The notes beneath the pieces are model-generated. The model ran no database searches. It was not told the origin of the DNA and saw only the letters and a program-made list of their open reading frames with translations. The position numbers and the translations under genes were made by a program. A stretch of 64,000 nt of DNA. Origin: Physcia stellaris. Lineage: Eukaryota; Ascomycota; Lecanoromycetes; Caliciales; Physciaceae. Positions 35,788 through 46,876 of this stretch are shown here, piece after piece. The stretch is taken from NCBI GenBank assembly GCA_018902385.1, contig JABSSW010000042.1:248001-312000 (forward strand), in the 5' to 3' direction. Each line of letters begins with the position of its first letter. Position 1 is the stretch's first letter.

Positions 35788-38471
35788 GGCGGTGTTTAGT
35801 GGAGAGTTTCTTATAACTTTAAGTAATTTCTCTAGCCTTGGGGAGAGTCTGCTATTTATACTCAATGGTCAGGTCGTTACCTTAGTCATGCTCCAGAGTA
35901 TCGTGCGTGATTATCATTCAGCATGGTGAATTATAATGAATTCTAGGTTCACTGGTCCGAAGTGATGACTCTCCAGAATCCATCCATCATGTCACCACAG
36001 CCCTTGGTTGCACTACCAGCGACCAATTAACGTCCAATATGATCACCGACAAGCCACCGGCCAGAAAGGCTTGATTGTTGAGTGACGAGATCTAATCACC
36101 TTCCCCTTAACTTCAGGTCGCCAAATAATATGTCACACCTGAATTAACCCTTGAGCGTGAATGCTCTAGTCTACCGAGAAAGCATCTCCTACCTAGCTAT
36201 CACAAGCGTTCACGTAATCACACAGGTCATCCCAGGCCTGGTGTACTTGTCTTGCTACCTCCGCTCTATCGTTCAAAACAAGATAGAGGCAATGACTTAC
36301 CGCCATTACCGCGCTAAGATAAGATTCATCATAGTTGATGATATCGTGGGAGACATACCTCAAAGGGAGTACTTGCAGATATCCTCTTTAGCGAGCGTCA
36401 CACCGCACATAGAAAGTACCCTCAGCAGCGAACTTTGTGCTTCTGGCCAGCTTTCAGCTCTTGCTTCAGGAAACAAGGCTGGTCTTCTTATTGAAGTTAT
36501 CATCAAGTCTAGCGTCGGCATTGGTTAAGATACGGATATATGGAGCTCCTGGGCAATGATATGCAGCTTTATTTAGCCATTCCTCTGTGATGTGCTCATA
36601 AGACTCCCTCTATGCAACAGAGAAGCAAAGAAGAAACACGTTTGCCAGCGAGTAAGAAAGAGGTCAAAGACGGTTATAACCTTCTTCACCTCTCGCATCC
36701 CAGAGAGTGATGCTATGGGTCGAGTTGCAACAATCGGACACTGGAATAGATAACGGATGCAAAGATTGCTAGCACAGGCGGCTGGCGTGAAGAGGTGTGA
36801 GTATACCGTGAAGGTGGCATACGTGACGTCTACAGTTATTAGATCCAGCAGCGTGACGGGAATACATCTTTCTTCGGGAGCGGTCCCTGGCTGTGGCAAC
36901 CTGCCTAGTGATCCTGTCAACATAGAATTTGCCACCTGCTCATCGCAGACCACGACAACCCTGTACAAAGAATGCATGTCAATGTGCCAGGTGCCTCTGT
37001 AGTCTTTAGTCGACAACGCCAAGGGAAATTGCATACGTCCTCGACCTGAGGCCCAAAGGTCTTGAATGATGCTTGGACAGTATAACGACGTACTCTGATC
37101 TGCTCTTAGTCATTTCGTCGCAGAGACTCGATCATGTGAGCACTCTTCTTTAGAGTGTGTACTTCAATTGCCAATTCTTTGAAGAATACAAGAAGTGGAG
37201 CTGTTGATTCTACAGTGAAACACTATAAACGCAAAAGGAAGAAGGTAAATCGTGATCACTCGCACCAAGTATTAGGCGTGCTTACCTAATACCTCAAGCT
37301 GGATACTTTAATTATGGCTGAGTTGCCCACCAATCAAACAGCAATTTTGACTCTCTTAGTCATCAAAGCTTGGCTTCAAATAATTCTGCGAGAACAAGCT
37401 CCAGACAGCAAACTGAATTAGCTCGAAATTCCCATTCAACCCCCTCAATGAAGATTAATGGAATTCGTCGCATCAAAGCCACAGCCCGAATCAAAGAATA
37501 CGGCGCCAGTCCAGATGTCGAAATACATGTGTTAGAAAGATACGCTAAGCCTGTTTAGGTGGCTTGGCACGTTGCTGGCACGTTGCCAGGGGCCTGGCAT
37601 TATGACATGCTCATGTGTAAATAGCACTCCTACCTCCTAATTAGAACGAACCAAGCAATAAGACAATAATGCAACCATGATATTCCAACAACATGGACGC
37701 ATCGGCAGGTCGACCACGAAATCAGCTCCGGCCGCTAAATTAAAACTGTTAGGGCCGCCAGCATTCAACTCACTGATACTATTCAGAATTCATGATGGGT
37801 TATATTTCGCTACCATGAGGCGGACTCTCAGCACTGCCATGCCAAGGATGAGAACATAAGAGGCTACAAAGAAAAGACCCCGAGTTTTAGTGAGGTCCCG
37901 ACCCAGGATTATTTCAATACGCCAGATGGAAATTATATCAAAAAGCTACACGGCGATATGAAGATGTAACGACATGCGTACTGTAAAGATTGTATGACGA
38001 CAATATGGACTTGCTCGTCGACCTGCACTGGGACCACGAATATCCGTCTTCAGCCACATCCATATTCGGTGAGCGCATATTGGCTTAGAGGTCTTGTGAA
38101 AGGAATATCACAATGCCGTTGTTCTTTTCTGATTATTCTTTGCTGCACTACGGTAAGTGGAAGAGTTGTTCCTGTAATTTCATTCAAGCCACACCTGATC
38201 AAACAGTTTCTTCTTTCAACCGCCGATCAGTGAGGGCCTGAATATCTCACAATGCATTGTTACGACATTTTCTTTCTTCTAGGCTCTCCTACTTCAAGGG
38301 CAGTAATTGATGCTTAGTAAATATTCCCGCTATCTTCTCTCATTTTCCTATATAGCAGTCTTCACGCGAGCCGGTTTTGATCGTCTAATTTCAGCCTCGT
38401 CTCAGCTAAAACACAGGAGCAGGTATCTTCTTCGAATAAAACACCTCGATCACGAAGTCAGGGACGCGGAA
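35788..38471. other. Long gene-poor stretch with coding-like remnants
   Basis: No intact gene is supported. Frames at 36151-36528 (+), 36573-37034 (-) and 36757-37002 (+) overlap one another on opposite strands and show no family. The best coding-like signal is on the plus strand at about 37860-38270 and is listed separately. Confidence 0.45.
37860..38270 (+). pseudogene. Coding-like remnant, product unknown
   Basis: Plus-strand frames give protein-like runs 'GYKEKTPSFSEVPTQDYF', 'NTPDGNYIKKLHGDMKM', then 'DDNMDLLVDLHWDHEYPS' and 'ERNITMPLFFSDYSLLHYG', with stops and frame changes between them. A GTAAG at the end of the last run could be a splice donor. The residue usage (Trp, His, acidic pairs) is unlike random translation. 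I do not know the family. Confidence 0.35.
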
Positions 38472-39176
38472 ATGGAACCGTATCAGCTCCTCATCACCAC
38501 GGTAGCCTTAGTCCTCATAGTGGGCATCATGACTTGTTGCCGCCGACTATGGTTCAGGCGTCGCAAGCAGTTAGATCTTGAGGCAGCACGTAAGCTCCAA
38601 ACCAGCATCCTTAGAGAGGTTGCTCCTTGTGCTCAAGCTTCAGAGTACGAGAGTCCTCTTGCTAAATTAGGCATCTCCTTGGAAGGTTCTTCGCTGATTG
38701 GCCGTATTCGAAAACTCTCTCGGAAATACAAGCGAAATCCCTGCGAGAGGGCTGGTCCCACGCACGAACAGCCAGATAACACCCGTGATGACAATTCAGT
38801 CGTAGAAAACGGCATAGATGGTGAATTTCTTCAGCAGCCTCAGCTCGCAAGGCTAGGAATTCGTTCAGATGCAGTTCAGGAATTACAGCGAGTAAGATCC
38901 TGGGCTTCTTCAGATATCCAAATCGAGCACTCTCTGACACCCAAGCCTTCAAGACCAAGAGCCTCGAATAAGAGGGAAAGAGCTCGAAAGCGTGTCTACT
39001 CCAATCTACATGTCGGGAGACCATCATCGACACCAGGAGAGCAGAGACCTCCTTCATTGAGGCGGATTTCACCTCCACCAAGCCTCCCGGCTGTTCGCAG
39101 GCATTCTACTCTAAGGGTTCCTACCCGAGGCCACTTCGTTGACGCTGAACGGTATGGTAACGAGCGTCAGAAGTGA
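38472..39176 (+). CDS. Single-pass membrane protein, hypothetical
   Basis: The frame gives 234 residues from the ATG at 38472. A longer version from 38310 would add 54 residues of UTR-like sequence. Residues 5-23 ('LLITTVALVLIVGIMTCC') form a membrane segment, followed at once by a strongly basic stop-transfer region (RRLWFRRRKQ). The rest is a hydrophilic, Ser/Pro/Arg-rich presumably cytoplasmic tail. This short N-terminal anchor plus disordered tail recurs in the gene at 50856-51935, but with no clear sequence similarity. Function is unknown. Confidence 0.6.
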   Translation: MEPYQLLITTVALVLIVGIMTCCRRLWFRRRKQLDLEAARKLQTSILREVAPCAQASEYESPLAKLGISLEGSSLIGRIRKLSRKYKRNPCERAGPTHEQPDNTRDDNSVVENGIDGEFLQQPQLARLGIRSDAVQELQRVRSWASSDIQIEHSLTPKPSRPRASNKRERARKRVYSNLHVGRPSSTPGEQRPPSLRRISPPPSLPAVRRHSTLRVPTRGHFVDAERYGNERQK

Positions 39177-40226
39177 GAAACTCCCAGTTCGAGAGACGAG
39201 GAATCTGGACTGGCTTTAGGACTTCTGGTCCAATATCTCCGTTCAGTTATATATACTATGTTCTGCAGGTGTTTCAGTATTTCCTTACTTTACTTACTTC
39301 AAGAACAATAGTTTTTTAATGTTGTGAGTATACTCTCTCTCTACTTCTGTCAACGTTCTGAACATAGTCTCTCTACTTCTGTTAAAACACGCATTTACGT
39401 AGTTGATGATGATCAAGTGCTGCGACTTTTGAAGGATACACATGCTACTCATGTGGTACTCCAGTCGCTTTTTTCTCATTTTTTTAACTTATTGCTAGCA
39501 GATCCCCAGAGCTAGGCTCTATCATCAATACTCCCATATTGTAGAAGATAACAAGAATATACCAACTTGAGGAACCTCTTTCAGATCTCAAGCACTGTAT
39601 TGCCTCTAGTCCAAGACCATGATAACATTAATTCTACTCTCTATCATCAAATTACACTCCTTAAGCGCACAGCTTCAGATGTTATTCAAATCGACGGCCA
39701 AGTCATAGAATCCGGTCTTTCCATTCACGTAGCCCTTACTATGCGTAGCCCTTACTGTTACAACTGTACTGCAAAGACTTGCCTACCATGATGAGAGTTC
39801 GGATACCACCAGAATACTGAGCCAGCTTTGCAATTTACGAGCAATCCTCCCACTTTATTACCTTTTGACACGGGCGGACTCGATTGTTTTCCACTAAGCT
39901 AAGCAGTTGAAACAGTGTCAGTGGGAACGACTCATGCATTGCACCCACGCTTTCCCGTGATGATGTCATCTTACTACAACTCAAACTTGACAGGTAAAGC
40001 TTTGAATGGGGTTCGAATTAGAAGGCAATGCAACGATACGTGTTAATAGAGAGGGTTAATGTCACTCCTAATGCCCTAATACCTTTGCGGACGAATGTGA
40101 CAACGTAGTCAATTTAGGTGACGATATTACTCGTCTTGAGATAATTCCGCATTCAGTTGTTATCCATTGCCGCGAATGAATATGCAAATTCCGTTGAAGC
40201 GATTCTCGATATTCTCATATCTGAAC
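39177..40226. other. Intergenic, nothing recognised
   Basis: A TCTCTCTCTACTTCTGT segment is repeated near 39336 and 39370, flanking CAACGTTCTGAACA. No gene is supported. Confidence 0.5.
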
Positions 40227-41025
40227 ATGGAACCCCCATCAAAGCTCCCTGACAGGTTATTGGAGGTGTTGTCGAGCCTTACGAAATTTGAGAAATTTTT
40301 CCTTGATCATCCTAGAATACCACACTGAAGTATTGGGGGCAACGTTCCAGAAAGCGATTGTCTCCTTCGCGAATTTATAGACTCTGGTACTTGGACCGCA
40401 CACTGTTAATAATGTTTCATACGGTTTGTGACGTTTGACTTGCGTTAATTGACATATTGAACAATGTTCGATGTATCTTCGAATTTTTGGTGATAGCCAT
40501 GTGTCTCAATGTTGAGACTATCTGAACGCATGACTGGCGGGGGCTACACTCTAATGTTGACGACCAATACAGTACGTACCTCATCAACTTCGCAGAGCAA
40601 AATATCAATCTGCGCCATTCCGAGATGCAAGAATGGTGGAAGCTTGCTCAGTTGGAGAACGTCTACCGTGCAATGCCGGGGATCGCGAGCCTAGAAATGA
40701 CTGGTGATGCTCACGGTGATGGTATAGAGTATCTATTCCCAACGGTTAGCCACTTTCGAATTCTCACCGGCTTTGGTCTCGCGAATGCTTCTAGCTTGCA
40801 CATGGGATTCGATCCGCCCGTGTGTGGGAATGTCTTTGATGGCCATAATGAGGAGTAGAAAAAGGCAGACAAGAAAATCGCCATAATGGTGTACGCAAGA
40901 TTACCCAGGTTGAAAAAGTTTCAGGTTGGCGATGATTCCAAGGCCACTATTTCAAGAAATAAGTCCGGGGAGGATCATCAGATATCTTGGGCATACCATT
41001 CCCGTCAAAAGGCTGAACTTGACCC
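40227..41025 (+). pseudogene. Decayed F-box/LRR-type protein gene
   Basis: From the ATG at 40227 the sequence reads 'MEPPSKLPDRLLEVLSSLTK', then an early stop. After a small frame change come 'YHTEVLGATFQKAIVSFANL', a TAG, and 'TLVLGPHTVNN'. Further on, 40625-40858 reads 'MQEWWKLAQLENVYRAMPGI' and 'LFPTVSHFRILTGFG', ending in a TAG. A last piece 'VYARLPRLKKFQVGDD' ends near 41025. The phrases (LPDRLLEVLSSL, FANLxTLVLGP, LPRLKKF) are typical of leucine-rich regions in fungal F-box proteins. Several stops and frame changes show a dead host gene. Confidence 0.6.
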
Positions 41026-41117
41026 ATAACAATCAACCGATAACGCAAGACCTCACAAGTTACTTGGACCGAGTGAGTCGAACAAATATTGCTTACACCA
41101 TCCTGCGATCATCAACA

Positions 41118-41669
41118 CTAGGTCCTCCCAGTACCATTCGACACCCCGGACCGCCTGTACTCAACAAGCACCATCTTCCCCAGCGGCGGTCCCCTCCCAT
41201 CCATCCCATCCACGATCCAAGCCCTTAAAGGGTGTGGTCTCCTCTCCACAAAATCCACCACCACCAGCCACGCCTCTGCCAGTATCCCATACGTCAGCTC
41301 CACAGTAGGCGAATGCCTATCACTTCCAGCCGCGAAGAGGACTGTTGTCTCCACAATTGATATGTCATCGACCACGAGTCCTTCGTCGCCGTATCTTGCC
41401 AAGTCGGCATTGATCTGGATCTGTGCTCGCGTGAGCGCGAATCTCCACTGTACTTCTGGTAGACGCCGGGTATATTGATAGGTGATGTGAAGGGCGCAGT
41501 CATGTTCAGGGAGTTGTCGCGTTGCAAGTCTCAGGGACTCGAGCGATGGGGCGAGGGCATCGCTTGTGCTGTCAAGGGTAGCGGTTTGAATTGTCGAGAA
41601 GTGGGAGGGTAGCGCTGTTTGACAAAGAACACATATGGCCAGCAGAACACTCCATACGGAAGACCGCAT
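41118..41669 (-). CDS. Small secreted protein, family unknown
   Basis: The frame gives 183 residues from the ATG at 41669. The open frame runs into the transposon beyond it, but that part is not host sequence. Residues 1-20 (MRSSVWSVLLAICVLCQTAL) form a good signal peptide. The mature part contains 'ALHITYQYTRRLPEVQWRF', 'VELTYGILAEAWLVVVDFVE' and 'LRAWIVDGMDGRGPPLGKM'. Its layout parallels the protein at 31871-32491 (I/L-T-x-x-Y, then L-x-W/Y-G-I/V-L, D-I/F-I/V-E, then W-I/L), so the two may be distant paralogues. A hAT transposon sits 65 bp upstream of the start codon and probably cuts the gene off from its original promoter. Confidence 0.65.
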   Translation of the reverse strand: MRSSVWSVLLAICVLCQTALPSHFSTIQTATLDSTSDALAPSLESLRLATRQLPEHDCALHITYQYTRRLPEVQWRFALTRAQIQINADLARYGDEGLVVDDISIVETTVLFAAGSDRHSPTVELTYGILAEAWLVVVDFVERRPHPLRAWIVDGMDGRGPPLGKMVLVEYRRSGVSNGTGRT

Positions 41670-41734
41670 ATCGACATGGTAAACCGAAAAGTTAGGACGG
41701 TGTGGAGAGCTCCAAATCAAGAGGTTTGCGCTTG

Positions 41735-44653
41735 CAATGCTCGGAATAGTGCACTGCACTATTAGTGCATAACCGTGCACTAATAGTGATTTCGTGAATT
41801 TTCTAGTGCAGTGATAGGAAAATTCGCACTAGTGCAAAGGTGGTGCGGTCATTTTTTGCACTAGTGCTGCTCTGTATGCTTGAAAATTTCCAAAAATACG
41901 TTATGAGATGTAATAAAAAAAACTTTGTTAGTGATGTTGAGTTTTTGCCACCCAAATGAACCCTGAAAATGGTTAAAATACGTGTAAAGTATCCAAGCGA
42001 AATGCAAAAAACCATTTTCGCCGCACGATCCGAAATGCCGAGAGCTGGATTTGCTCCAAATCCTGCTTTTGCATATTTATCTAGTAATTGATTTCCACCG
42101 CAACGCGACAATGAACTCTGATTCCGAGCAGCCAGACAATGCAGACTCCATTACGCAATACTTCAGCAAGGCTCCCAGTGTGACTGAAAGCTTTGTTGCG
42201 AAACGGACTCGCGATGCTGACAAAAGAAAGCCTGTTGGCTCCGGATACGTTCCCCGTCCAAAAACTTCAACCCAACTCACTTCTAGCCAAAACAAGTCGA
42301 TGAAACCTCCTAAATCTAAACGTACAAAGCCAAGCGATAGTCAAGAATCGAACCTGTTGTTTGAAAATTCAGCGAAACTGTACGAGGCTCAGGACTTCGA
42401 TGATTCGGACTTGAAAATCAATCCCCAGTCGAAAACCTCAACCGCCAAAAACCCTCCTATTTCTTCCAGTCAAACAGTCTCTCGATCCTCTTCTGTTGCA
42501 CCAACCAACAGTCGTTTTACTTCGACCCTTCATGACCACTTTACAAAGATCGTTGACGAAATAAGCGACGAAAATCGCATGAAATGCAATCGATGCTCGA
42601 ATTCATACAAATACGACACTGAATCTCGAAGTCAGATCAATCATTTAAAAGTCGATCATGATATTATCATCGAGAGCAAAAAGAAAATCAAAAAAACCGT
42701 TTACACGGTCAAAATTGAAGCAGCATTCAGTCGTCAGCCTGAGCTGGAAAAGCAGCGAAAAAGTCGTTTATTGGACGAGTTGCAAACTCAAGCAATCGAC
42801 AAGAAGGTGCTCGAATTCTTGTATATGCGCTGGATTATTAGCGCTAACTCCGCCTTCAATCAAGTCGAAAATCTCGACTTTCGAACCTTTCTTCAGTACG
42901 TCAATTCTGCGACCAATAGAAAGCTTCCTAGCTCGGACAAGACTATCAGGGTCAGAGCATTAGAACTCTACAAAGAAGATCAAAAGCGAGTACGATACAT
43001 ATTGCACAATGCAATGTCCGATATCCACATCACGTGTGACGCCTGGAGTTCTCCAAACCATTTGAACTTGTACGGCATTGTTTCTCATTTCGTCAATGAA
43101 GATATGCAGCAACAGACTCTTCTTCTCGCCTTGAAGAAGGTGCAAAAAACTCATTCTGGTGAGAATTTGACCCAAATTGTCCTTCAAACCCTCGACGATT
43201 ACGAGATACGAAATAATTTGAGCTACTTCGTCATGGACAACGCAAAAAACAATGATACTATGTTGAAAACAATTTCAAATACCTTTCGAGAGCAACACGG
43301 TATTGATTACGATCCTGTGAAACATCGTTTACGTTGTCTTGATCACATCATCAACTTAGCCGTGCAAGCTTATCTGTTCGGAAAGCACCCTGACGTCGAA
43401 TATCGAATCGTCGTCAATATTCGTCTGGCTAAAAAGTTGAATGACGAGTTGCAAATGTATAGAAAGCTCGAACCTCAAGAAAAGCTTCATAATATCAATA
43501 CCTTTATTCTTCGCACTCCTCAACGAGTACAACGCTTCTTGCACTTCAGCAAAGACATCATGCCTAAACGAAATCAGACTACGAGATGAAACGCTTGATA
43601 TATCATGATGAATTGAACCTTGACGAAAATCAAAGCGACTATCAATGCATATGTCAGCGAAAAGCCCGAATTAGAAAACGATCGTTTAACTGCTGCTGAC
43701 TGAATAACGCTCACCGAAATGAAAAACTTTTTGGAGTGTTTCCAGAAGGTTACCGAATTCACAGAAGAACGTGAGGCCACTATCAATAAAGTACTACCAA
43801 TGCTTGATTTTTTAATGCACAAATTCGAGGTCGAAGCTACTAATCATGAACCGGATTCTGTCATGACTCTATCCGTTGACGCAGGTTACAAAAAGCTTCA
43901 AAAATACTGACATATAATCACGGCCAAGAATCCTATTTACATTGCAGCAATTGTGCTTGATCCAAGACATAAATGAACCTACTTTCGAGACTGGAATCCA
44001 GATCTAGTGCTTCAGGCCAAGCGATCGTTGAATACGCTTTGAAAAAAATACAATAATCCTCCGAATACGACTTCCTTTTCTAGCAATGCAAATACAGCCA
44101 CGAAAATTGAACGACCGGAGTTTTTGCGATGAATGACAAGAAATCAACCCACTATCGCCCCAACAGACGAGCTTACTCAGTATACACAGAAAACGCCTGT
44201 TGCGAATCTCAATGACATAGTTTGTTATTGACGAAGTCAACGAGAACGCTTTCCTTTACTTACACGCATGGCCATGAACGTGTTTTCGATTCCTAGCATG
44301 TCAACAAAGCCCGAGCGTGTTTTTTCAGGCGCCAAGCATACGGTAAGTGACGAAAAAACTTCATTGAATACAGAATCAATTGAGATACTCGAGTGCTGTA
44401 AAGCTTGATTGAAAGCTGAGATTTTTACGGGAAAAGCAGTCACCGCCGCCATGACAGCTATCATTGCAGAAGAAAAGTTGATGAACGTGATCTGAAGCTC
44501 GAAACCAAAAATAGAGATTTTCGAAGACAAAACACCATGTATCACTAGTGCAGTGCAGTTATTTGGCCAAAATAAATAATGCAAGACCAAAAATAGATAG
44601 TGTAGTGCAGTTAAAGGCCAAAAAGTTGCACTAGTGCACTATTCCGAGCATTG
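41735..44653 (+). mobile_element. hAT DNA transposon, complete ends
   Basis: The element is 2919 bp. Both ends carry the inverted repeat CAATGCTCGGAATAGTGCAC (20 bp, perfect), with the CA-x-x-G start usual for hAT. A perfect 8-bp target duplication TGCGCTTG flanks it (41727-41734 and 44654-44661), the hallmark length of the superfamily. Subterminal regions carry repeated CACTAGTGCA/TAGTGCAGT motifs (about 41760-41870 and 44540-44640), likely transposase binding sites. A single transposase gene lies inside. The insertion is 65 bp upstream of a small secreted protein gene. Confidence 0.97.
42111..44495 (+). CDS. hAT transposase with ten in-frame UGA codons at Trp positions
   Basis: One frame runs 795 codons from the ATG at 42111. 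Visible parts are a BED-type finger (C159-x2-C162, H178, H183), the RNase H-like core with 'CDAWSSPN' (Asp310) and 'FVMDNAKNNDTML' (Asp376), and 'RLRCLDHIINLAVQAYL'. The C-terminal dimerisation region follows ('RFPLLTRMAMNVFSIPSMS', 'PERVFSGAK', 'ILECCKA'). The first 492 codons are fully open. After that, UGA occurs at 43587, 43596, 43614, 43701, 43908, 43974, 44040, 44130, 44229 and 44406, each where hAT proteins have, or can have, Trp (for example TTR-W-N, HK-W-TYF, CY-W-RSQRERFP, KA-W-LK). There is no UAA, UAG or frameshift in between. Trp is written UGG at only three places. Under the standard code it is a 492-residue truncated transposase. Under UGA-to-Trp decoding it would be full length. 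Confidence 0.85.
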
Positions 44654-44661
44654 TGCGCTTG

Positions 44662-46636
44662 AGCCTTTCTTTATCGGGTGTCACGGCGCATGTCGGGATA
44701 ATGAACGGAGCGAGCCTGGCTCGCCTGGGACTAGAACTACCACTCGCCAGCGGGAGTCTAAGTGCGCACGGTGATTTGTCAACGCCTTATGCGGCTCTCG
44801 ACATCGTAACGTCGTCGAATCTTTAGACTCCCGTGTTCAATTACCTTGATCACACGGGGATCTCATCTCCATCCCAGCGGTACTAGTGTGAGAGACCACA
44901 ACGCGCAAGTTTGTTTCTGGAAATCGTATCAATCTTGACGTGCGATTGACTTACTCGATTGTACCAATCCATGATCTCATGTCTTCAGTTGGTGTGATGT
45001 AGACCTCGGTGCAATGGTTTTGATCTATGTCGTGTCAATGCCCTTGAAGAGCTTTCACTCTACACATGGATTTGTTGAAGGCATTACTGCCGGTCATAAG
45101 GCTGATGTCTAGAGTGCCATTCGCGGATCCTGATTTCGAGCGACATCAGCTCTGATATATAGGACTTTCATCCTAATTTCGTCCATCTATCAATTTGTGT
45201 TTTGTTGTCAACACATAATCGCTTTTATCTCTATTTCGACATGCAACACTACCTATTCAGCGCCACTAGATAACTTCACAATGCACCCATCATCCAAACC
45301 AAAGAAGACTAAATAACGTAATCTCGCGTCAGATGGTAGGCATCTAGCCCGACTTAGAAAACTTCCATCGCAAACTCTGCTGTTTTACATTTTCTGTCGG
45401 AGCGAGAAACATAAGCGTCCAGTGATCAACAACCGCAGTCCTACTTCACACCACCATGCTTGGAAAGTCTCCGCCTCCTTGATGATCTGCACTTCATGAG
45501 GTGTGTCCTTGAACTTTCTTCAACCACTCGTTGTCATAGCTCTCCTAATCATGGTCATCTTTAAACGATGCGACGGTCACGGTGTACCGATGCTCTATCA
45601 AAGACTTTCATGTGATAGAGAGTTTAGCCTGAGTGACTATAAACGCAGCCATACAGCGTTCTTGTTTCGTATGATGCTGCGATCCTCAGCGAGGTGGTGA
45701 TCGGGTCGAGCGACCTTTAATGAGCTTACTTTCGAATATCTCCGAATATCCGCAATTCAGAGTGTATGGCTGAGCGTCGACGTCTAAAATCTCAAGGAGG
45801 GTGTGATGAGTGGTCGTCCGGCCCAGCATTTCGTCTTCGACAAATGGGGAGAAAAAGTGTATGTGAACAGTTCGATCTGGGTTTGATGAGCCGAGCCGAG
45901 CCGCATACAAGGTCACGAAACCCTCGTTGGCCGGTAACGACAGCATCATAGATTTTGAAATTGCAGCAAGACACCGAACGCCGGTACTCACTGGGCACTG
46001 GGATACCCGAGCATGGTTTTGGGAGCTCGAGATCCGGAAGCTATTCCTGAATCGGAACAATGGTGTGCACTCCAGATCATGGAACCCTCTTAAGAGGGCA
46101 ATGATTGGCACTATGGCGCGCCCGAATGTTAATTTGGATAGCAAGAGGCGCACACAGGTCGAAACGAGTCTTCGGACATAATCGCGCCCCACATTGCGTG
46201 ATCTCTGTTATCCGGTAACGAATAGCACTTAGAGACCTTGATACTAACCATCGAGGAAGTCGTCCGAGATGACTGTACTCGGAACCGTGGACACCTTTGT
46301 GGACAGTGAGGATGACATCATAGACATCGGGACTTACGCGGTCTTTTTGCGTCAGAGGCGTCGTCAATGCCAGTCCTGCTACTTACCCCTGCTCATATCT
46401 TTTCCGTATCGTTGGATATATGAAGGGCATGCGAGATCTGCCCTCATGACTCTTCGCAACCAGGAACCACAAAGGCTCTCTCTTGCCTCCAGCTTTCCAC
46501 AACACAAACCATCCTTCAACGCCCAGAATCACCACCCCGAATCACCACCCCGAATCGTCGCCATTCCAATTTGGAGCCATCGCCATCCGATTTCAGAGCC
46601 ATCACCACATACATTGTCGCTCCACCTACGGCGAAA
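44662..46636. other. Intergenic, with one weak candidate frame
   Basis: No gene is clear. The longest frame is on the minus strand at 46192-45686 (168 codons, ending in a TGA at 45686). It contains 'GFVTLYAARLGSSNPDRTVH' and 'FVEDEMLGRTTTHHTLLEIL', which look protein-like, but plus-strand frames overlap it. The region may hold an old pseudogene. Confidence 0.4.
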
Positions 46637-46876
46637 ATGCGTTTCCAAACCACCCTCGCCCTCATGATAGCCGGCTTCCTAGCAACAAGCCCCTTCTCCG
46701 CTTTCGGGGCCCCAGTCGCGACCAGGAGGGGCATAGACGACGTTGTCGCAGTTCTTCCTTTGGATCAAGTTGTTGATGGTGTAGTCAAAACTCTACCTGT
46801 GAGGGGCGATGCACAGCTTAGCCCAGGTGGACTTGAGGGACGACAGGTACTGGATCCAGATTATGTTCAGTCGTAG
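46637..46876 (+). CDS. Small secreted protein candidate
   Basis: The frame is 79 codons from the ATG at 46637. Residues 1-25 (MRFQTTLALMIAGFLATSPF, then SAFGA) are a clear signal peptide. An Arg-Arg pair follows soon after ('PVATRRG'), as in Kex2-processed fungal peptides. The frame stops after 'DPDYVQS'. A GTACTG donor inside 'GRQVLD' and an acceptor near 46908 could join a further exon, so the 3' end is uncertain. There are no cysteines in the visible mature part. Function is unknown. Confidence 0.5.
   Translation: MRFQTTLALMIAGFLATSPFSAFGAPVATRRGIDDVVAVLPLDQVVDGVVKTLPVRGDAQLSPGGLEGRQVLDPDYVQS

Noticed and set aside
36573-37034. A 153-codon minus-strand frame overlapped by a plus-strand Cys-containing frame at 36757-37002
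   Set aside because: Neither has a signal peptide, domain or clean start. At most one can be real and I cannot choose.
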